31,360 nucleotides of DNA, taken from JAVVEH01 sp032251435 (GTDB taxonomy: Bacteria; Verrucomicrobiota; Lentisphaeria; Oligosphaerales; MVZH01). The translations under genes were made by a program, and so were the position numbers. Under the pieces are notes generated by a model. It searched no databases. It had not been told where the DNA came from and worked only from the letters and a program-made list of their open reading frames with translations. The first letter of the stretch is position 1; each line of letters opens with the position of its first letter. Shown here one piece after another: positions 22,307 to 31,315 of the stretch. The DNA lies in assembly GCA_032251435.1 (NCBI GenBank), contig JAVVEH010000049.1:1-31360 (forward strand). The letters are read 5' to 3'.

Positions 22307-23560
22307 ATGAAAGCTAAACTTATCTATCCAGTCTGGCGCAAACTGAACCATCAGCCGGAGTTTTTTCTGCCGCCCCACGGTCCCGTCGTCTTCGCCGCGG
22401 CGCTGCCGGCGGACGTTGATGTCTCCTTCACGGATGAGAATGTCGAGCCCATTGATTTCACCGAATCGTGTGATGTGGTCTTCATGTCCGTGATGCTGAC
22501 CTGTCAGATTAAGCGGGCGTGGGAGATCGCCGACACCTATCGGGCCATGGGCAAACCCGTGATTTTCGGGGGCATCGCCACCCAATTGCACGCTGAAGAG
22601 ACAAAGGCCCATGCCGACAGTGTGTTCCTCGGCGAGGCGGAGGGCCGGATGCAAGCTGTGATTGATGACGTTAAACAGGGGCGGCTCAAACCCGTGTACG
22701 ATTATTTCCAGAATTTCCCGGACACCGCGTTGATCGGCCCCGCCCGGCGGGACATTCTCAACCGGGACTGCTATAATTTCCGCGGGGTTCAGATGGTCGA
22801 CCTTGTCCACGCCTCCCGCGGGTGCCGGTTTAACTGCTTTCCCTGCTGCACCCCTTTTCTGGGCGGCCGCCAGTTTCGCCCCCGGCCCATTGATCAAGTG
22901 ATTGAGGAAATGGCGGGAATTGACAACGATCGGCTGTTTATCGTTGACAACTCACTGGCCCAGAACGACCAATGGGAAAAAGACCTGTTCCGGGAAATGG
23001 CGCCTCTAAAGAAAAAATGGGTGTCGCATCCGATTAAACATGACGATGAGATTTTAAAACTGGCGGCGGAAGCCGGCGCCTGGTATGTGTACCAAGCCGT
23101 TATTGACACCTCGGATCACATCCGGAATCGGATCAAACGCTACAAGGATTTCGGCATCGGGGTCGAAGGGACCATCATCCTGGGCACGGATGATCACGAT
23201 GTGGACGCCATTAAACGCTTGGTGGATTTCCTCATGGACGTGGACTTGGATTTAGCCGAATTCACCATCATGACCCCGTTTCCCCATACACCCATCCGCC
23301 GCGACTTGGAAAAAGAGGGCCGTATCCTGCATTCGGATTGGAATGACTACACCTGTGACCGTTGCGTCTTCAAACCCGCCAAAATGACACCGGATGAGCT
23401 GGAGGAGATGTATGATTACGCATGGGAAACGTTCTATTCCAATTGCGGCAAAGAGCTGCAAATGGCCAAATTGTACTTGAAGGCGGTGGATCAGGGAAAA
23501 CGGGCGGGCCTGCGAATCCGTCCCCCCCGGGACGGTAAAAAATGGGGCGGCGGCTCATGA
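22307..23560 (+). CDS. B12-binding-type radical SAM enzyme 1
   Basis: A 417-residue radical SAM protein. The N-terminal part (about 1-125) has the Rossmann-like pattern of cobalamin-binding domains, with CDVVFMSVMLTCQ and GKPVIFGGIATQLH followed by the conserved FLGEAEG. The radical SAM motif is GCRFNCFPCC with Cys173, 177 and 180 (CX3CX2C). The family includes methyltransferases and ring-forming enzymes such as BchE and HpnJ-like proteins. In this operon it may methylate or cyclise a chain. It starts 37 nt after the KS-like gene, and ATG 22307 is preferred to a TTG three codons earlier. It overlaps the next radical SAM gene by 4 nt. Actual cobalamin binding is inferred. Confidence 0.88.
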   Translation: MKAKLIYPVWRKLNHQPEFFLPPHGPVVFAAALPADVDVSFTDENVEPIDFTESCDVVFMSVMLTCQIKRAWEIADTYRAMGKPVIFGGIATQLHAEETKAHADSVFLGEAEGRMQAVIDDVKQGRLKPVYDYFQNFPDTALIGPARRDILNRDCYNFRGVQMVDLVHASRGCRFNCFPCCTPFLGGRQFRPRPIDQVIEEMAGIDNDRLFIVDNSLAQNDQWEKDLFREMAPLKKKWVSHPIKHDDEILKLAAEAGAWYVYQAVIDTSDHIRNRIKRYKDFGIGVEGTIILGTDDHDVDAIKRLVDFLMDVDLDLAEFTIMTPFPHTPIRRDLEKEGRILHSDWNDYTCDRCVFKPAKMTPDELEEMYDYAWETFYSNCGKELQMAKLYLKAVDQGKRAGLRIRPPRDGKKWGGGS

Positions 23561-24891
23561 ACGTTCTCCTGATCGCCGCCAACACCGCGACAGTTCCCTA
23601 TCCCGTTTATCCCCTGGGGATGAGCGTCGTGGCGGGAGCGGTCCAACGAGCCGGCCACCGCGTCAGTCAATGCGACTTTTTGGTCGCCGGCCAATCTCTG
23701 GACGCGATCCACGCGCGCGTGGTCCGCGAAAACCCGGATGTCGTCGGCATTTCCATACGCAATGTGGATAATGTCAATCTCCTCAATGAGCAACGGTACA
23801 TCGATGTCGTGAAAGACTTGGTTGACACCGTCCGGGCGGCCGGATGCGGGCGTGTCATCCTCGGCGGCTCGGGGTTCACCATTTTCCCGGACAGTATTCT
23901 GCGCGCCACCGGCGCCGATTTCGGACTGGTTGGCGAAGGCGAGGAAAGCTTGCCACGCCTTCTGACCGCTCTGGCGGCCGGCGAAAAAATTCCCCATGCC
24001 ATTATTCACGCCGATGTCCCCCGGTTGACCAAAATCAGCATGAACTCGGCGCTGTATGATCCCGAGCTGGTGGACTACTACATGAAACACAGCAATGTGA
24101 TCGCTGTCCAGACCAAACGCGGATGCGCTCATAAATGTGTCTATTGCAGCTATCCCATGCTGGAGGGAGACGAAACCCGGTCACGGGACCCGGAACAGGT
24201 GGTGGATGACATTCAACACCTCATTGCCGCCCACAAGGCGGAACTTCTTTTTTTCACGGATTCCATCTTTAATGACGATGATGACGCTTACCTGGACGTG
24301 CTCCGCGCCATGGCCCGGCGCGGAGTCCGCGTGCCGTGGACAGCTTTTTTCAAACCCGCGGCGTTCTCTGAAGAGGCGATGGAGCTGTTTAAAACAACAG
24401 GCTTGAAGGCGATTGAACTGGGCTCGGACGCGGCCTGTGACACCACGCTGAAAGGGCTGAATAAGGCGTTCACCTTCGCCGACATCCGCCGGACCAATGA
24501 CCAATTCGCCGCCGCCGGTGTCGCGGTCGCCCATTATTATATGTTCGGCGGACCGGGTGAAACCGCGGACACGGTCAGAGAAGGCGTGAAAAATATTCTC
24601 TCGCTGAAACACTGTGTCTCGTTCATGTTCATGGGCATTCGGATTCTGCCGGGAACCCCCCTGGAAAAACTGGCCTTGAAACAAGGCATCATCACCCCTG
24701 AGACAAACTTGTTGGAAGGCGGTTACTACCTGTCACCGGATGTCGACGCCGACTGGATGGAAAAAGAACTCACGGACGCGTTCGCCCATGTCCGCAATTG
24801 TGTCTTCCCTCCCGACGCCATGGCTGAGCATGTCCAACTTCTCCATAAACTCGGTTACACGGGTCTGCTGTGGGATATGCTGATCACGTAA
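23557..24891 (+). CDS. B12-binding-type radical SAM enzyme 2
   Basis: A 444-residue protein with an N-terminal cobalamin-type domain: PLGMSVVAGAVQRAGH, then PDVVGISIRNVDNVN, and RVILGGSGFTIFP followed by LVGEGE. A radical SAM core follows with the cluster motif GCAHKCVYCSYP (Cys190, 194, 197) and the later GGPGET and MGIRILPGTPLE motifs typical of B12-radical SAM proteins. It is adjacent to another enzyme of the same class but clearly not a recent copy of it. The two could act in sequence on the product. The start at 23557 gives a 4-nt ATGA overlap. Confidence 0.9.
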   Translation: MNVLLIAANTATVPYPVYPLGMSVVAGAVQRAGHRVSQCDFLVAGQSLDAIHARVVRENPDVVGISIRNVDNVNLLNEQRYIDVVKDLVDTVRAAGCGRVILGGSGFTIFPDSILRATGADFGLVGEGEESLPRLLTALAAGEKIPHAIIHADVPRLTKISMNSALYDPELVDYYMKHSNVIAVQTKRGCAHKCVYCSYPMLEGDETRSRDPEQVVDDIQHLIAAHKAELLFFTDSIFNDDDDAYLDVLRAMARRGVRVPWTAFFKPAAFSEEAMELFKTTGLKAIELGSDAACDTTLKGLNKAFTFADIRRTNDQFAAAGVAVAHYYMFGGPGETADTVREGVKNILSLKHCVSFMFMGIRILPGTPLEKLALKQGIITPETNLLEGGYYLSPDVDADWMEKELTDAFAHVRNCVFPPDAMAEHVQLLHKLGYTGLLWDMLIT

Positions 24892-24922
24892 ACCACAGAA
24901 CGAAGCCCGGGCGGCGCGAAGC

Positions 24923-26095
24923 ATGAAGCCATCTGTCTCCTTTGACACACAAAAAATCTGGTGCGTGATTCCGGTTTACAACAATGCCGGCACCATCCGT
25001 CACGTGACGGCGGGATGTCTGGCATGCTGTGACAACGTCCTGATTGTCGATGATGGCAGCACGGACGCGGCGCTCAAGAACACGCTCGCGGATCTTCCGT
25101 GTGAAATCCTCACCCATGACACTAACCGCGGCAAAGGCGCCGCGATCGTGAGCGCGTTGCGGGAGGTGAAAAAGCGGGGGGGAAGCCACATGATCACCAT
25201 CGACGGTGACGGTCAGCACGATCCCGCCGACATCCCGGTTTTTTTCGACATCATCGCCGAAGATCCGGCCGCGCTGATTATCGGTTGCCGGAATTTTCAG
25301 ACGGAAAATGTTCCCCGCGGCAGCCGGTTCGGCCGCGTGTTTTCAAACCTGTGGACTAAGATTGAAACCGGCTTGTCACTGCGGGACACGCAAAGCGGAT
25401 TCCGCTCGTATCCGGTGGATCTGACCATGCGGCTAAGTCTTCACGGCCAGCGCTATGATTTTGAGGTGGAGGTTCTCGCCCGGGCGGCCTGGGGAGGCCT
25501 GCCGGTCAAAGAAGTGGATGTCAGCGTGCGCTACGCCCCTGACCGGGTGTCCAGTTTCCGCCCGTTTAAATCCAACCTGATCATTTCCCTCATGCACACC
25601 CGGCTGGTCGGCCGGCGGTTACTGCCCTGGCCCCATCGACGGCTGATCGAGAAACAGGGCCCCAGCGACGCCTGGCGCTTGCTCAAATCGCCCAAGGCGT
25701 TTATCCGCTCGCTATTGAAAGAGAACACATCCCCGGCGGAACTAGCCGCGGCCGCCGCGGTCGGCACAGTGCTGGCGGTCTTGCCGCTGATCGGGTGCCA
25801 TACGCCGGCGATCATTTACGCGGCGGCCCGGTTGCACTTAAATAAAGTCATGGCCACCGCCATTCAGATTTTTTACTCGCCGCCGGGGGTGCCTTTCATC
25901 TGTATCCAAGTGGGTTATTTTATCCGCCATGGACATTGGTGGACCGATTTCACCCGGAAATCCCTGACCACCGAACTCCATCACCGGTTATTGGAGTGGC
26001 TCATCGGCTCCATCCTTCTGGCCCCTTTCTACGCCATCGTCGCGGCCGCCGCGGTTTACTGGCTGGCCACCGTCATCCAAAGGCGCAAGGCGTGA
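24923..26095 (+). CDS. Family 2 glycosyltransferase fused to a DUF2062 membrane domain
   Basis: A protein of 390 residues. Residues about 10-235 form a GT-A glycosyltransferase of the dolichol-phosphate mannosyltransferase type, with VIPVYNNAGTI, VDDGSTD and the metal-binding DGDGQHDP (94-101), then RDTQSGFR. Residues about 270-385 are a DUF2062 membrane domain starting LAAAAAVGTVLAVLPLIGCHTP, with several hydrophobic segments. It likely transfers a sugar to a lipid carrier or to the acyl product at the cytoplasmic membrane. In aryl polyene clusters a glycosyltransferase is often fused to an LpxL-like acyltransferase; here the acyltransferase is the next separate gene with a 4-nt overlap. Confidence 0.88.
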   Translation: MKPSVSFDTQKIWCVIPVYNNAGTIRHVTAGCLACCDNVLIVDDGSTDAALKNTLADLPCEILTHDTNRGKGAAIVSALREVKKRGGSHMITIDGDGQHDPADIPVFFDIIAEDPAALIIGCRNFQTENVPRGSRFGRVFSNLWTKIETGLSLRDTQSGFRSYPVDLTMRLSLHGQRYDFEVEVLARAAWGGLPVKEVDVSVRYAPDRVSSFRPFKSNLIISLMHTRLVGRRLLPWPHRRLIEKQGPSDAWRLLKSPKAFIRSLLKENTSPAELAAAAAVGTVLAVLPLIGCHTPAIIYAAARLHLNKVMATAIQIFYSPPGVPFICIQVGYFIRHGHWWTDFTRKSLTTELHHRLLEWLIGSILLAPFYAIVAAAAVYWLATVIQRRKA

Positions 26096-26979
26096 AAAAG
26101 AAAACCGCGAAACAACGGGGAACCGCCCTTTCAATGGGGTTCTTCCAATGGATGATCACGCTCTTTGGTCTACGGGGAGCGTACCTGTTCCTGCATCCTG
26201 TCTGTCTGCATTATCTTCTTTTCGACCGGCAGGCTGTCCACAGCGCCTTGGCCTACATCCGGCGGCGGTTCCCGGGAGAGGGTTTTCTGAAACAACGCTT
26301 CCGGGTCTGGCGGCTGTTTATCAGCCAGGGCCGGCAACTGATCGACCGTTACGCGGCCCTGAGCGGCAAAGTCGCGTTCACCTATGAGATCACCGGCGCG
26401 GAAAAAGCCCTCGCCCAAATAAAGGCCGCCGATAAGGGTATCATTCTCCTCACCTCACATGTCGGCAACTGGCAACTGGCCATGAGCGCGCTGGGGAAAT
26501 TGGAAAAAACCGTTTATCTCGTCATGCTGCCCGAACAGAATGAGGCGGTTAAACGGACCTTGAAAATGCGCGAAGAGCGCGATAGAATTAAATTTATTTC
26601 TTCCGATGGACATGTGGGGGGAGTCGTCGACATCATGAACGCCCTGCGGCAAGGCGACATGGTCTCCATCATGGGCGACCGTTCGGAGGGGTTCGAGTCT
26701 ATGCCCGCGCGCTTTTTGGGCGATCAAGCGTCTTTTCCTTATGGTGCCTTCCAAATCGCCGCCACCGCGGGATGCCCGGTTCTTTTTCTGTTCGCCAGTA
26801 AAACCGGTCTCAAAAACTACCACGTTGATTTATCTCACTCCATGACCCCCCTCTTCACAGGCCGTAAAGACCGCCGCGCCAATCTCGCCGACTGGGTGCA
26901 AAATTACGCCGACATCCTCACCGACTACTGTCAGCAATACCCTATGCAGTGCTTTCTGTTTCAAGATATTTGGCGATAA
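26092..26979 (+). CDS. LpxL/HtrB-type lipid acyltransferase (last operon gene)
   Basis: A 295-residue acyltransferase of the lipid A biosynthesis/LABLAT family. There is a hydrophobic N-terminal anchor, the catalytic region LTSHVGNWQLAMS (His123), and later MGDRSEG, FLGDQASFPYGAFQIA and CPVLFLFASK as in the family. The HX4(D/E) motif ends in Gln128 instead of an acid, so either activity is altered or this is a subfamily variant. GTG 26092 gives a GTGA overlap with the glycosyltransferase; ATG 26134 would shorten it by 14 residues. It probably acylates a glycosyl or lipid acceptor to anchor the product. It ends the operon, before the terminator-like hairpin at 27045. Confidence 0.85.
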   Translation: MKKKTAKQRGTALSMGFFQWMITLFGLRGAYLFLHPVCLHYLLFDRQAVHSALAYIRRRFPGEGFLKQRFRVWRLFISQGRQLIDRYAALSGKVAFTYEITGAEKALAQIKAADKGIILLTSHVGNWQLAMSALGKLEKTVYLVMLPEQNEAVKRTLKMREERDRIKFISSDGHVGGVVDIMNALRQGDMVSIMGDRSEGFESMPARFLGDQASFPYGAFQIAATAGCPVLFLFASKTGLKNYHVDLSHSMTPLFTGRKDRRANLADWVQNYADILTDYCQQYPMQCFLFQDIWR

Positions 26980-27044
26980 ACCTGTTGCCCGGCCCATGAA
27001 GAATCTGCCGCGACCCGAACGGTGGCTCCTAGTCAGTGTTTATG

Positions 27045-27073
27045 CCCGGCGCTTTCGCTGCCGGGTTTGCAAT
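27045..27073 (+). terminator. Rho-independent-like terminator of the biosynthetic operon
   Basis: A stem CCCGGC (27045-27050) and GCCGGG (27060-27065) with a GCTTTCGCT loop, followed by TTTGCAATT. The U-tract is weak. It lies 66 nt after the last operon gene. Confidence 0.5.
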
Positions 27074-27110
27074 TTCGCGCCTCGCGCGTAGATTAGGCGG
27101 AAGGTGAATG

Positions 27111-27123
27111 TGAACCATGTTCA
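27111..27123. promoter_or_regulatory. Dyad upstream of the large membrane protein gene
   Basis: Perfect inverted repeat TGAAC-CAT-GTTCA, centred about 83 nt before the start at 27200. It is a possible operator for that gene; no regulator is nearby and chance occurrence is possible. Confidence 0.25.
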
Positions 27124-27199
27124 TGACTCCCTGGCGGTCTCGGCCTGACGGGTCGGGCGGCGCGGTGAAGCTTTCCATTGCACATAGAAAGGGCCGAAA

Positions 27200-30100
27200 A
27201 TGCGCATGACATCACGAATCGCGGCGGTGCTGATAATCAGTGTCACAATGACGATGGGCGCTCAGCCGGAGGTCCCGGAACCCTTGCGGGGATGGGAAGC
27301 GTGGGTCACCTGGGATGTGAAGCATCTGGACTGCCCCACGCCGTATAACGACGCCACGCGGCATATGTGCTTCTGGCCGACCGCATTGACCTTTCAGGCA
27401 GATGCCAACAGCGGCGCCTTCGCCCTCACGGTCACCGCGTTTGAAGACGGCTGGGTGCCGCTGCCAGGCAGTGCCAAAACCTGGCCCGTCAACGTCAGAG
27501 TCAACACGACGGCGGCCGCGGTCATTGATCGGGACGGGGGGCCGCATGTGAAACTGGCCAAAGGAACGCATCGTGTCGAGGGCGGTTTCACATGGGTTGA
27601 GATGCCGCAGTGGGTGGATATTCCCGCTCAGATCGGCGTGCTGGCGCTCACTCTTGACAACACGTCGGTGACGGTGCCCAACCGCGACGCCAACGGGCGG
27701 CTGTGGCTGAAACGCCTGCGATCCCAGCCGACGGACAAGGATCAACTGGCGGTCAAGGTGTACCGCGTCATCGAAGACGGCATCCCCATGTGGCTGCGCA
27801 CGGAGATCGAGCTGAGTGTGTCCGGCAAAAGCCGTGAGGAATCACTGGGATGGATCTTGCCGGAAGGCTGGCGGCTGGCGATGGTCGACAGCCCGATTCC
27901 GGTGGCTGTCGATGAAAAAGGCCAGGTCAAGGCGCAAATACGGGCTGGCAAATGGCGGATCCGCATGGACGCGTTCAAGACCACGGACGCGCGGCGTGTC
28001 GGTTTCGCCGCCGCGGCGGAGCCGCTGGTGGATGTGGAACTGGTGGCCTTTAAATCCCAACCGGCCCTGCGGATGGCGGAGATTGAAGGTTTGGCGGCCG
28101 TGGATGTCACCCAGACGACGTTTCCACAGGCGTGGCGCGGATTCGCCGCCTACGAATGGAACACCAAGACACCTTTCACGATCGTTGAAAAAATGCGCGG
28201 CATGGGGCTGCAACGTCCGGCCGGCTTGCGTGTCGACCGCCAGTTCTGGCTGGATGAGAACGGCGGCGGCCTCACCTATCGGGATCATATCACCGGGTCG
28301 GCCCAACAACTGTGGCGTCTCGACATCGCCCCGGGACATGATCTCGGCGCGGCGCGCATCAATGGCGATGCCCAACTGATCACGGCCAACCCCGACACCG
28401 GCGCTCATGGCGTTGAAATTCGGTCGCGGGATCTGGATATTGAGGCGATCGGGCGTATTGAAAACGTGACGGATCTGGCGGCGACCGGCTGGCAAACGGA
28501 TGCCGACGGGCTGGCGATGACGCTGAACCTGCCGCCGGGCTGGCGGCTGTTCGCGCTGTTCGGCGCTGACTGGGTGCATGGAGACTGGCTGACAGCCTGG
28601 TCGTTGCTGGATTTGTTTCTGCTGCTTATTTTCACCTTGGCGGTGGGAAAATTATGGGGCTGGCGGGCGGGGTTGGTGGCCTTCGCGGCCTTTGGCCTGG
28701 CCTATCATGAAGGCGGCGCCCCGCGGTTCACATGGCTGTTCCTGCTCATGCCGCTGGCCCTGCTGCGGGTGGTGCCGACGGCCAGTGTCGGCCGAATCTG
28801 TGTGAAGATATGGAAGATTGTGGCGGTGGTTATTCTGCTGGCCTGGCTGATTCCATTCGTGTTTTTACAGATCCAGAGTATTCTCTACCCGCAGCTTGAA
28901 GTCCAGGGGGTGAGCTATCCAGTCCGGGGGCGGAGCCGCATGCTGGCCGCGACGAAGATGGCCATGCAGACGATGGATTCCATTTCATCAGACGTGGGAC
29001 GATACGAATCCTCAATAAACGTAAAGTCGCCGAAGCAGGCATGGCGCTTAAACTCGAATTTGCAGTTGGCCTCGGATGTCAAAATCCAGACGGGCCCGGC
29101 GCAGCCGGAGTGGACGTGGAACACCGTGCGTTGCGGCTGGGACGGGCCGGTGTCGAGCGGGCAGCGGGCGCGTCCCATCCTGATCTCCCTGACCCTCCAT
29201 CGGCTGTTGACGCTGCTGCGCCTGGCGCTGCTGGCGGTGTTATTCGGGGTGCTTTTGAACACCAAGTTTCCACGCGGCCTGTTTTCGAAGCGGACAGCGG
29301 CGGCCGCGGTGACTGCGGGCGTACTGGTCGCGGCCCTGGCCGGGGGCGGGCAAGCCCGGGCGGCGGACATCCCTTCGGAGCAGATGCTCAACACGCTGCG
29401 GGAACGGCTGCTGAAACCCGCCGAGGCGTATCCGCATGGCGCGACGATTCCGGAGGTCAGCCTCACGGTAGCCGATGGAAAAATCACGATGACCGCCATC
29501 GCCCATTGCGCCTTGGATGTCGCCGTGCCTCTGCCGGGACGGTTGCCGTCATGGTCACCAATATCGGTGACTATTGATGGGCGGGAGAATGTCGCGTTGT
29601 GCCGACGCGATGGTTATCTGTGGGTCCTTCTGAACGCGGGGATCCACACGGTGACGGTCACGGGCGCCATGCCGAATGTGACCGAATGGGAATGGACATT
29701 TCTCCTCAAACCCAAGCGTGTGACGGTTTCAGCGGATGGCTGGAAAGTGACAGGCGTGGACCGGGACGGTGTTCCCGAGGATCAAGTGTTCTTTGCCAGA
29801 CAGCGCGAGCAGGCGCCCGATGAGGCGGTGTATGATCAGAAAACCTTTAACGCGGTCGCCGCCATCGACCGGCGCATCGAGGTGGGACTGGTGTGGCGCG
29901 TGCGTAACGTCGTGACCCGACTGTCGCCGACGGGCAAGGCGGTGTCGCTGACGGTGCCCCTCCTGCCTGGCGAACAGGTGCTCAGTTCCAATGTCATGGT
30001 CAAAGACACCGCGGTTGAGGTGCGCCTCGGGGCCGGCGACACGACGTATGAGTGGCAGAGCGAGCTGCCGATGACTGAAACACTGGCCTTGAACGCCCGT

Positions 30101-31315
30101 GAAAGCGATCGCTGGGTCGAACGCTGGCACCTGCAGATTTCGCCGGTGTGGAATGTGGAACTGGCGGGACTGGCGCCGATTTTCGAGTCGGGAGAGCAAA
30201 ACCTGATGCCGGTCTGGCATCCGTGGCCGGGTGAGCATGTTGACCTGAGCTTCAGCAGGCCCGCGGCCGTGCCGGGGCAGACAATGACAGTGCGGCGTGT
30301 CCACCAGACTATGTCACTGGGAAACCGGCAGCGTGTCGGCAGCTTGCGCCTGGATATTGAGAGCAGCATGGGAGATGACTGTGTGATTGGCCTGGCGGAG
30401 GCGGCGGAGGTGTCGTCGCTGATGGTCGGCGAGCGCGCCATACCCGTGCGGCGGGTTGACGGCAACTTGGTGGTGCCGGTGCGCCCCGGCAAGCAGACGG
30501 TGGTGATTGACTGGCGGCGGGACGAGGCGATCCGGACATCGGTCCGCACGGAACCGATCACGCTGCCGGTTGACAGCGCCAATATAACCACGCTGGTGAC
30601 GGTGCCGGAAAGCCGTTGGGTATTGTGGACGCACGGGCCTCTGCGCGGCCCGGCGGTCCGCTTCTGGACGTTGCTGTGCTGCGCCTTACTGACCGCCTGG
30701 GTGCTGGGCGGCCTGAAGCTGTCGCCCGTTGGGCGCCTGCAGTGGTTGCTGTTGGGACTGGGGCTGACACAGGTGCCTTTGGGACTGGCGGTGATTGTTG
30801 TCGGCTGGTTTTTTCTGCTGGCGTACCGGGGAACGCGCGACAATGCGGCGACACCGGCCTGGCGGTTTAACTTGGCGCAGGTGGGACTGATTGTGTTGAC
30901 GGCCGCCGCGGCCGGGGTCCTGATCGCGGCGGTGGGTGAAGGGCTGCTCGGCAATCCGGAGATGTTTATCCGCGGCAATGGCTCGACACCGACGCGGCTA
31001 CAGTGGTTTCAACCGCGCGCCGGGACGACGCTGGCGCGACCGGTGGTCATTTCGTGCTCGGTCTGGGTGTATCGGTTCCTGATGCTGGCTTGGGCTCTGT
31101 GGCTGGCCGCGGCGCTCCTGCGTTGGCTGAAGTGGGGCTGGACCCAGTTTGGCAACGGCGGCTATTGGCGCTTTCCGCCGCCAAAGAAGAAAACGGCGAC
31201 ACCACCGATACCACCGATGCCGGAAGGTGGAAGGAGGATGGGAACAGAGGAACAGGGGAACAGGGGAACAGAGGAACAGGGGAACAGGGGAACAGGGGAA
31301 CAGAGGAACAGATGA
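27200..31315 (+). CDS. Large multi-pass membrane protein with internal duplication, function unknown
   Basis: A protein of 1371 residues, not assignable to a named family by me. ATG 27200 is preceded by AAAGGG at good spacing and begins with a signal peptide (core about 7-20). Soluble beta-rich segments alternate with hydrophobic clusters at about 466-570, 655-715, 1150-1250 and 1275-1320. The N-terminal half has VPLPGS (86-91), TWPVNV and RDG followed by an L-x-x-G-x-H-x-V pattern. The second half repeats this as VPLPGR (776-781), SWSPISV, RRDG and GIHTVTV, so the protein contains a divergent duplication. Residues about 696-719 look like a second signal peptide ending ARAAD. The last 25 or so residues are translated 8-bp repeat. 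It is separated from the operon by a terminator and probably independent of it. Confidence 0.8.
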   Translation: MRMTSRIAAVLIISVTMTMGAQPEVPEPLRGWEAWVTWDVKHLDCPTPYNDATRHMCFWPTALTFQADANSGAFALTVTAFEDGWVPLPGSAKTWPVNVRVNTTAAAVIDRDGGPHVKLAKGTHRVEGGFTWVEMPQWVDIPAQIGVLALTLDNTSVTVPNRDANGRLWLKRLRSQPTDKDQLAVKVYRVIEDGIPMWLRTEIELSVSGKSREESLGWILPEGWRLAMVDSPIPVAVDEKGQVKAQIRAGKWRIRMDAFKTTDARRVGFAAAAEPLVDVELVAFKSQPALRMAEIEGLAAVDVTQTTFPQAWRGFAAYEWNTKTPFTIVEKMRGMGLQRPAGLRVDRQFWLDENGGGLTYRDHITGSAQQLWRLDIAPGHDLGAARINGDAQLITANPDTGAHGVEIRSRDLDIEAIGRIENVTDLAATGWQTDADGLAMTLNLPPGWRLFALFGADWVHGDWLTAWSLLDLFLLLIFTLAVGKLWGWRAGLVAFAAFGLAYHEGGAPRFTWLFLLMPLALLRVVPTASVGRICVKIWKIVAVVILLAWLIPFVFLQIQSILYPQLEVQGVSYPVRGRSRMLAATKMAMQTMDSISSDVGRYESSINVKSPKQAWRLNSNLQLASDVKIQTGPAQPEWTWNTVRCGWDGPVSSGQRARPILISLTLHRLLTLLRLALLAVLFGVLLNTKFPRGLFSKRTAAAAVTAGVLVAALAGGGQARAADIPSEQMLNTLRERLLKPAEAYPHGATIPEVSLTVADGKITMTAIAHCALDVAVPLPGRLPSWSPISVTIDGRENVALCRRDGYLWVLLNAGIHTVTVTGAMPNVTEWEWTFLLKPKRVTVSADGWKVTGVDRDGVPEDQVFFARQREQAPDEAVYDQKTFNAVAAIDRRIEVGLVWRVRNVVTRLSPTGKAVSLTVPLLPGEQVLSSNVMVKDTAVEVRLGAGDTTYEWQSELPMTETLALNARESDRWVERWHLQISPVWNVELAGLAPIFESGEQNLMPVWHPWPGEHVDLSFSRPAAVPGQTMTVRRVHQTMSLGNRQRVGSLRLDIESSMGDDCVIGLAEAAEVSSLMVGERAIPVRRVDGNLVVPVRPGKQTVVIDWRRDEAIRTSVRTEPITLPVDSANITTLVTVPESRWVLWTHGPLRGPAVRFWTLLCCALLTAWVLGGLKLSPVGRLQWLLLGLGLTQVPLGLAVIVVGWFFLLAYRGTRDNAATPAWRFNLAQVGLIVLTAAAAGVLIAAVGEGLLGNPEMFIRGNGSTPTRLQWFQPRAGTTLARPVVISCSVWVYRFLMLAWALWLAAALLRWLKWGWTQFGNGGYWRFPPPKKKTATPPIPPMPEGGRRMGTEEQGNRGTEEQGNRGTGEQRNR

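Noticed and set aside
29836..30978. Long minus-strand frame opposite the large membrane protein
   Set aside because: Its composition is Ser/Arg/Pro/Thr-rich as expected for the antisense of a G+C-rich gene, and it has no start context or motif.
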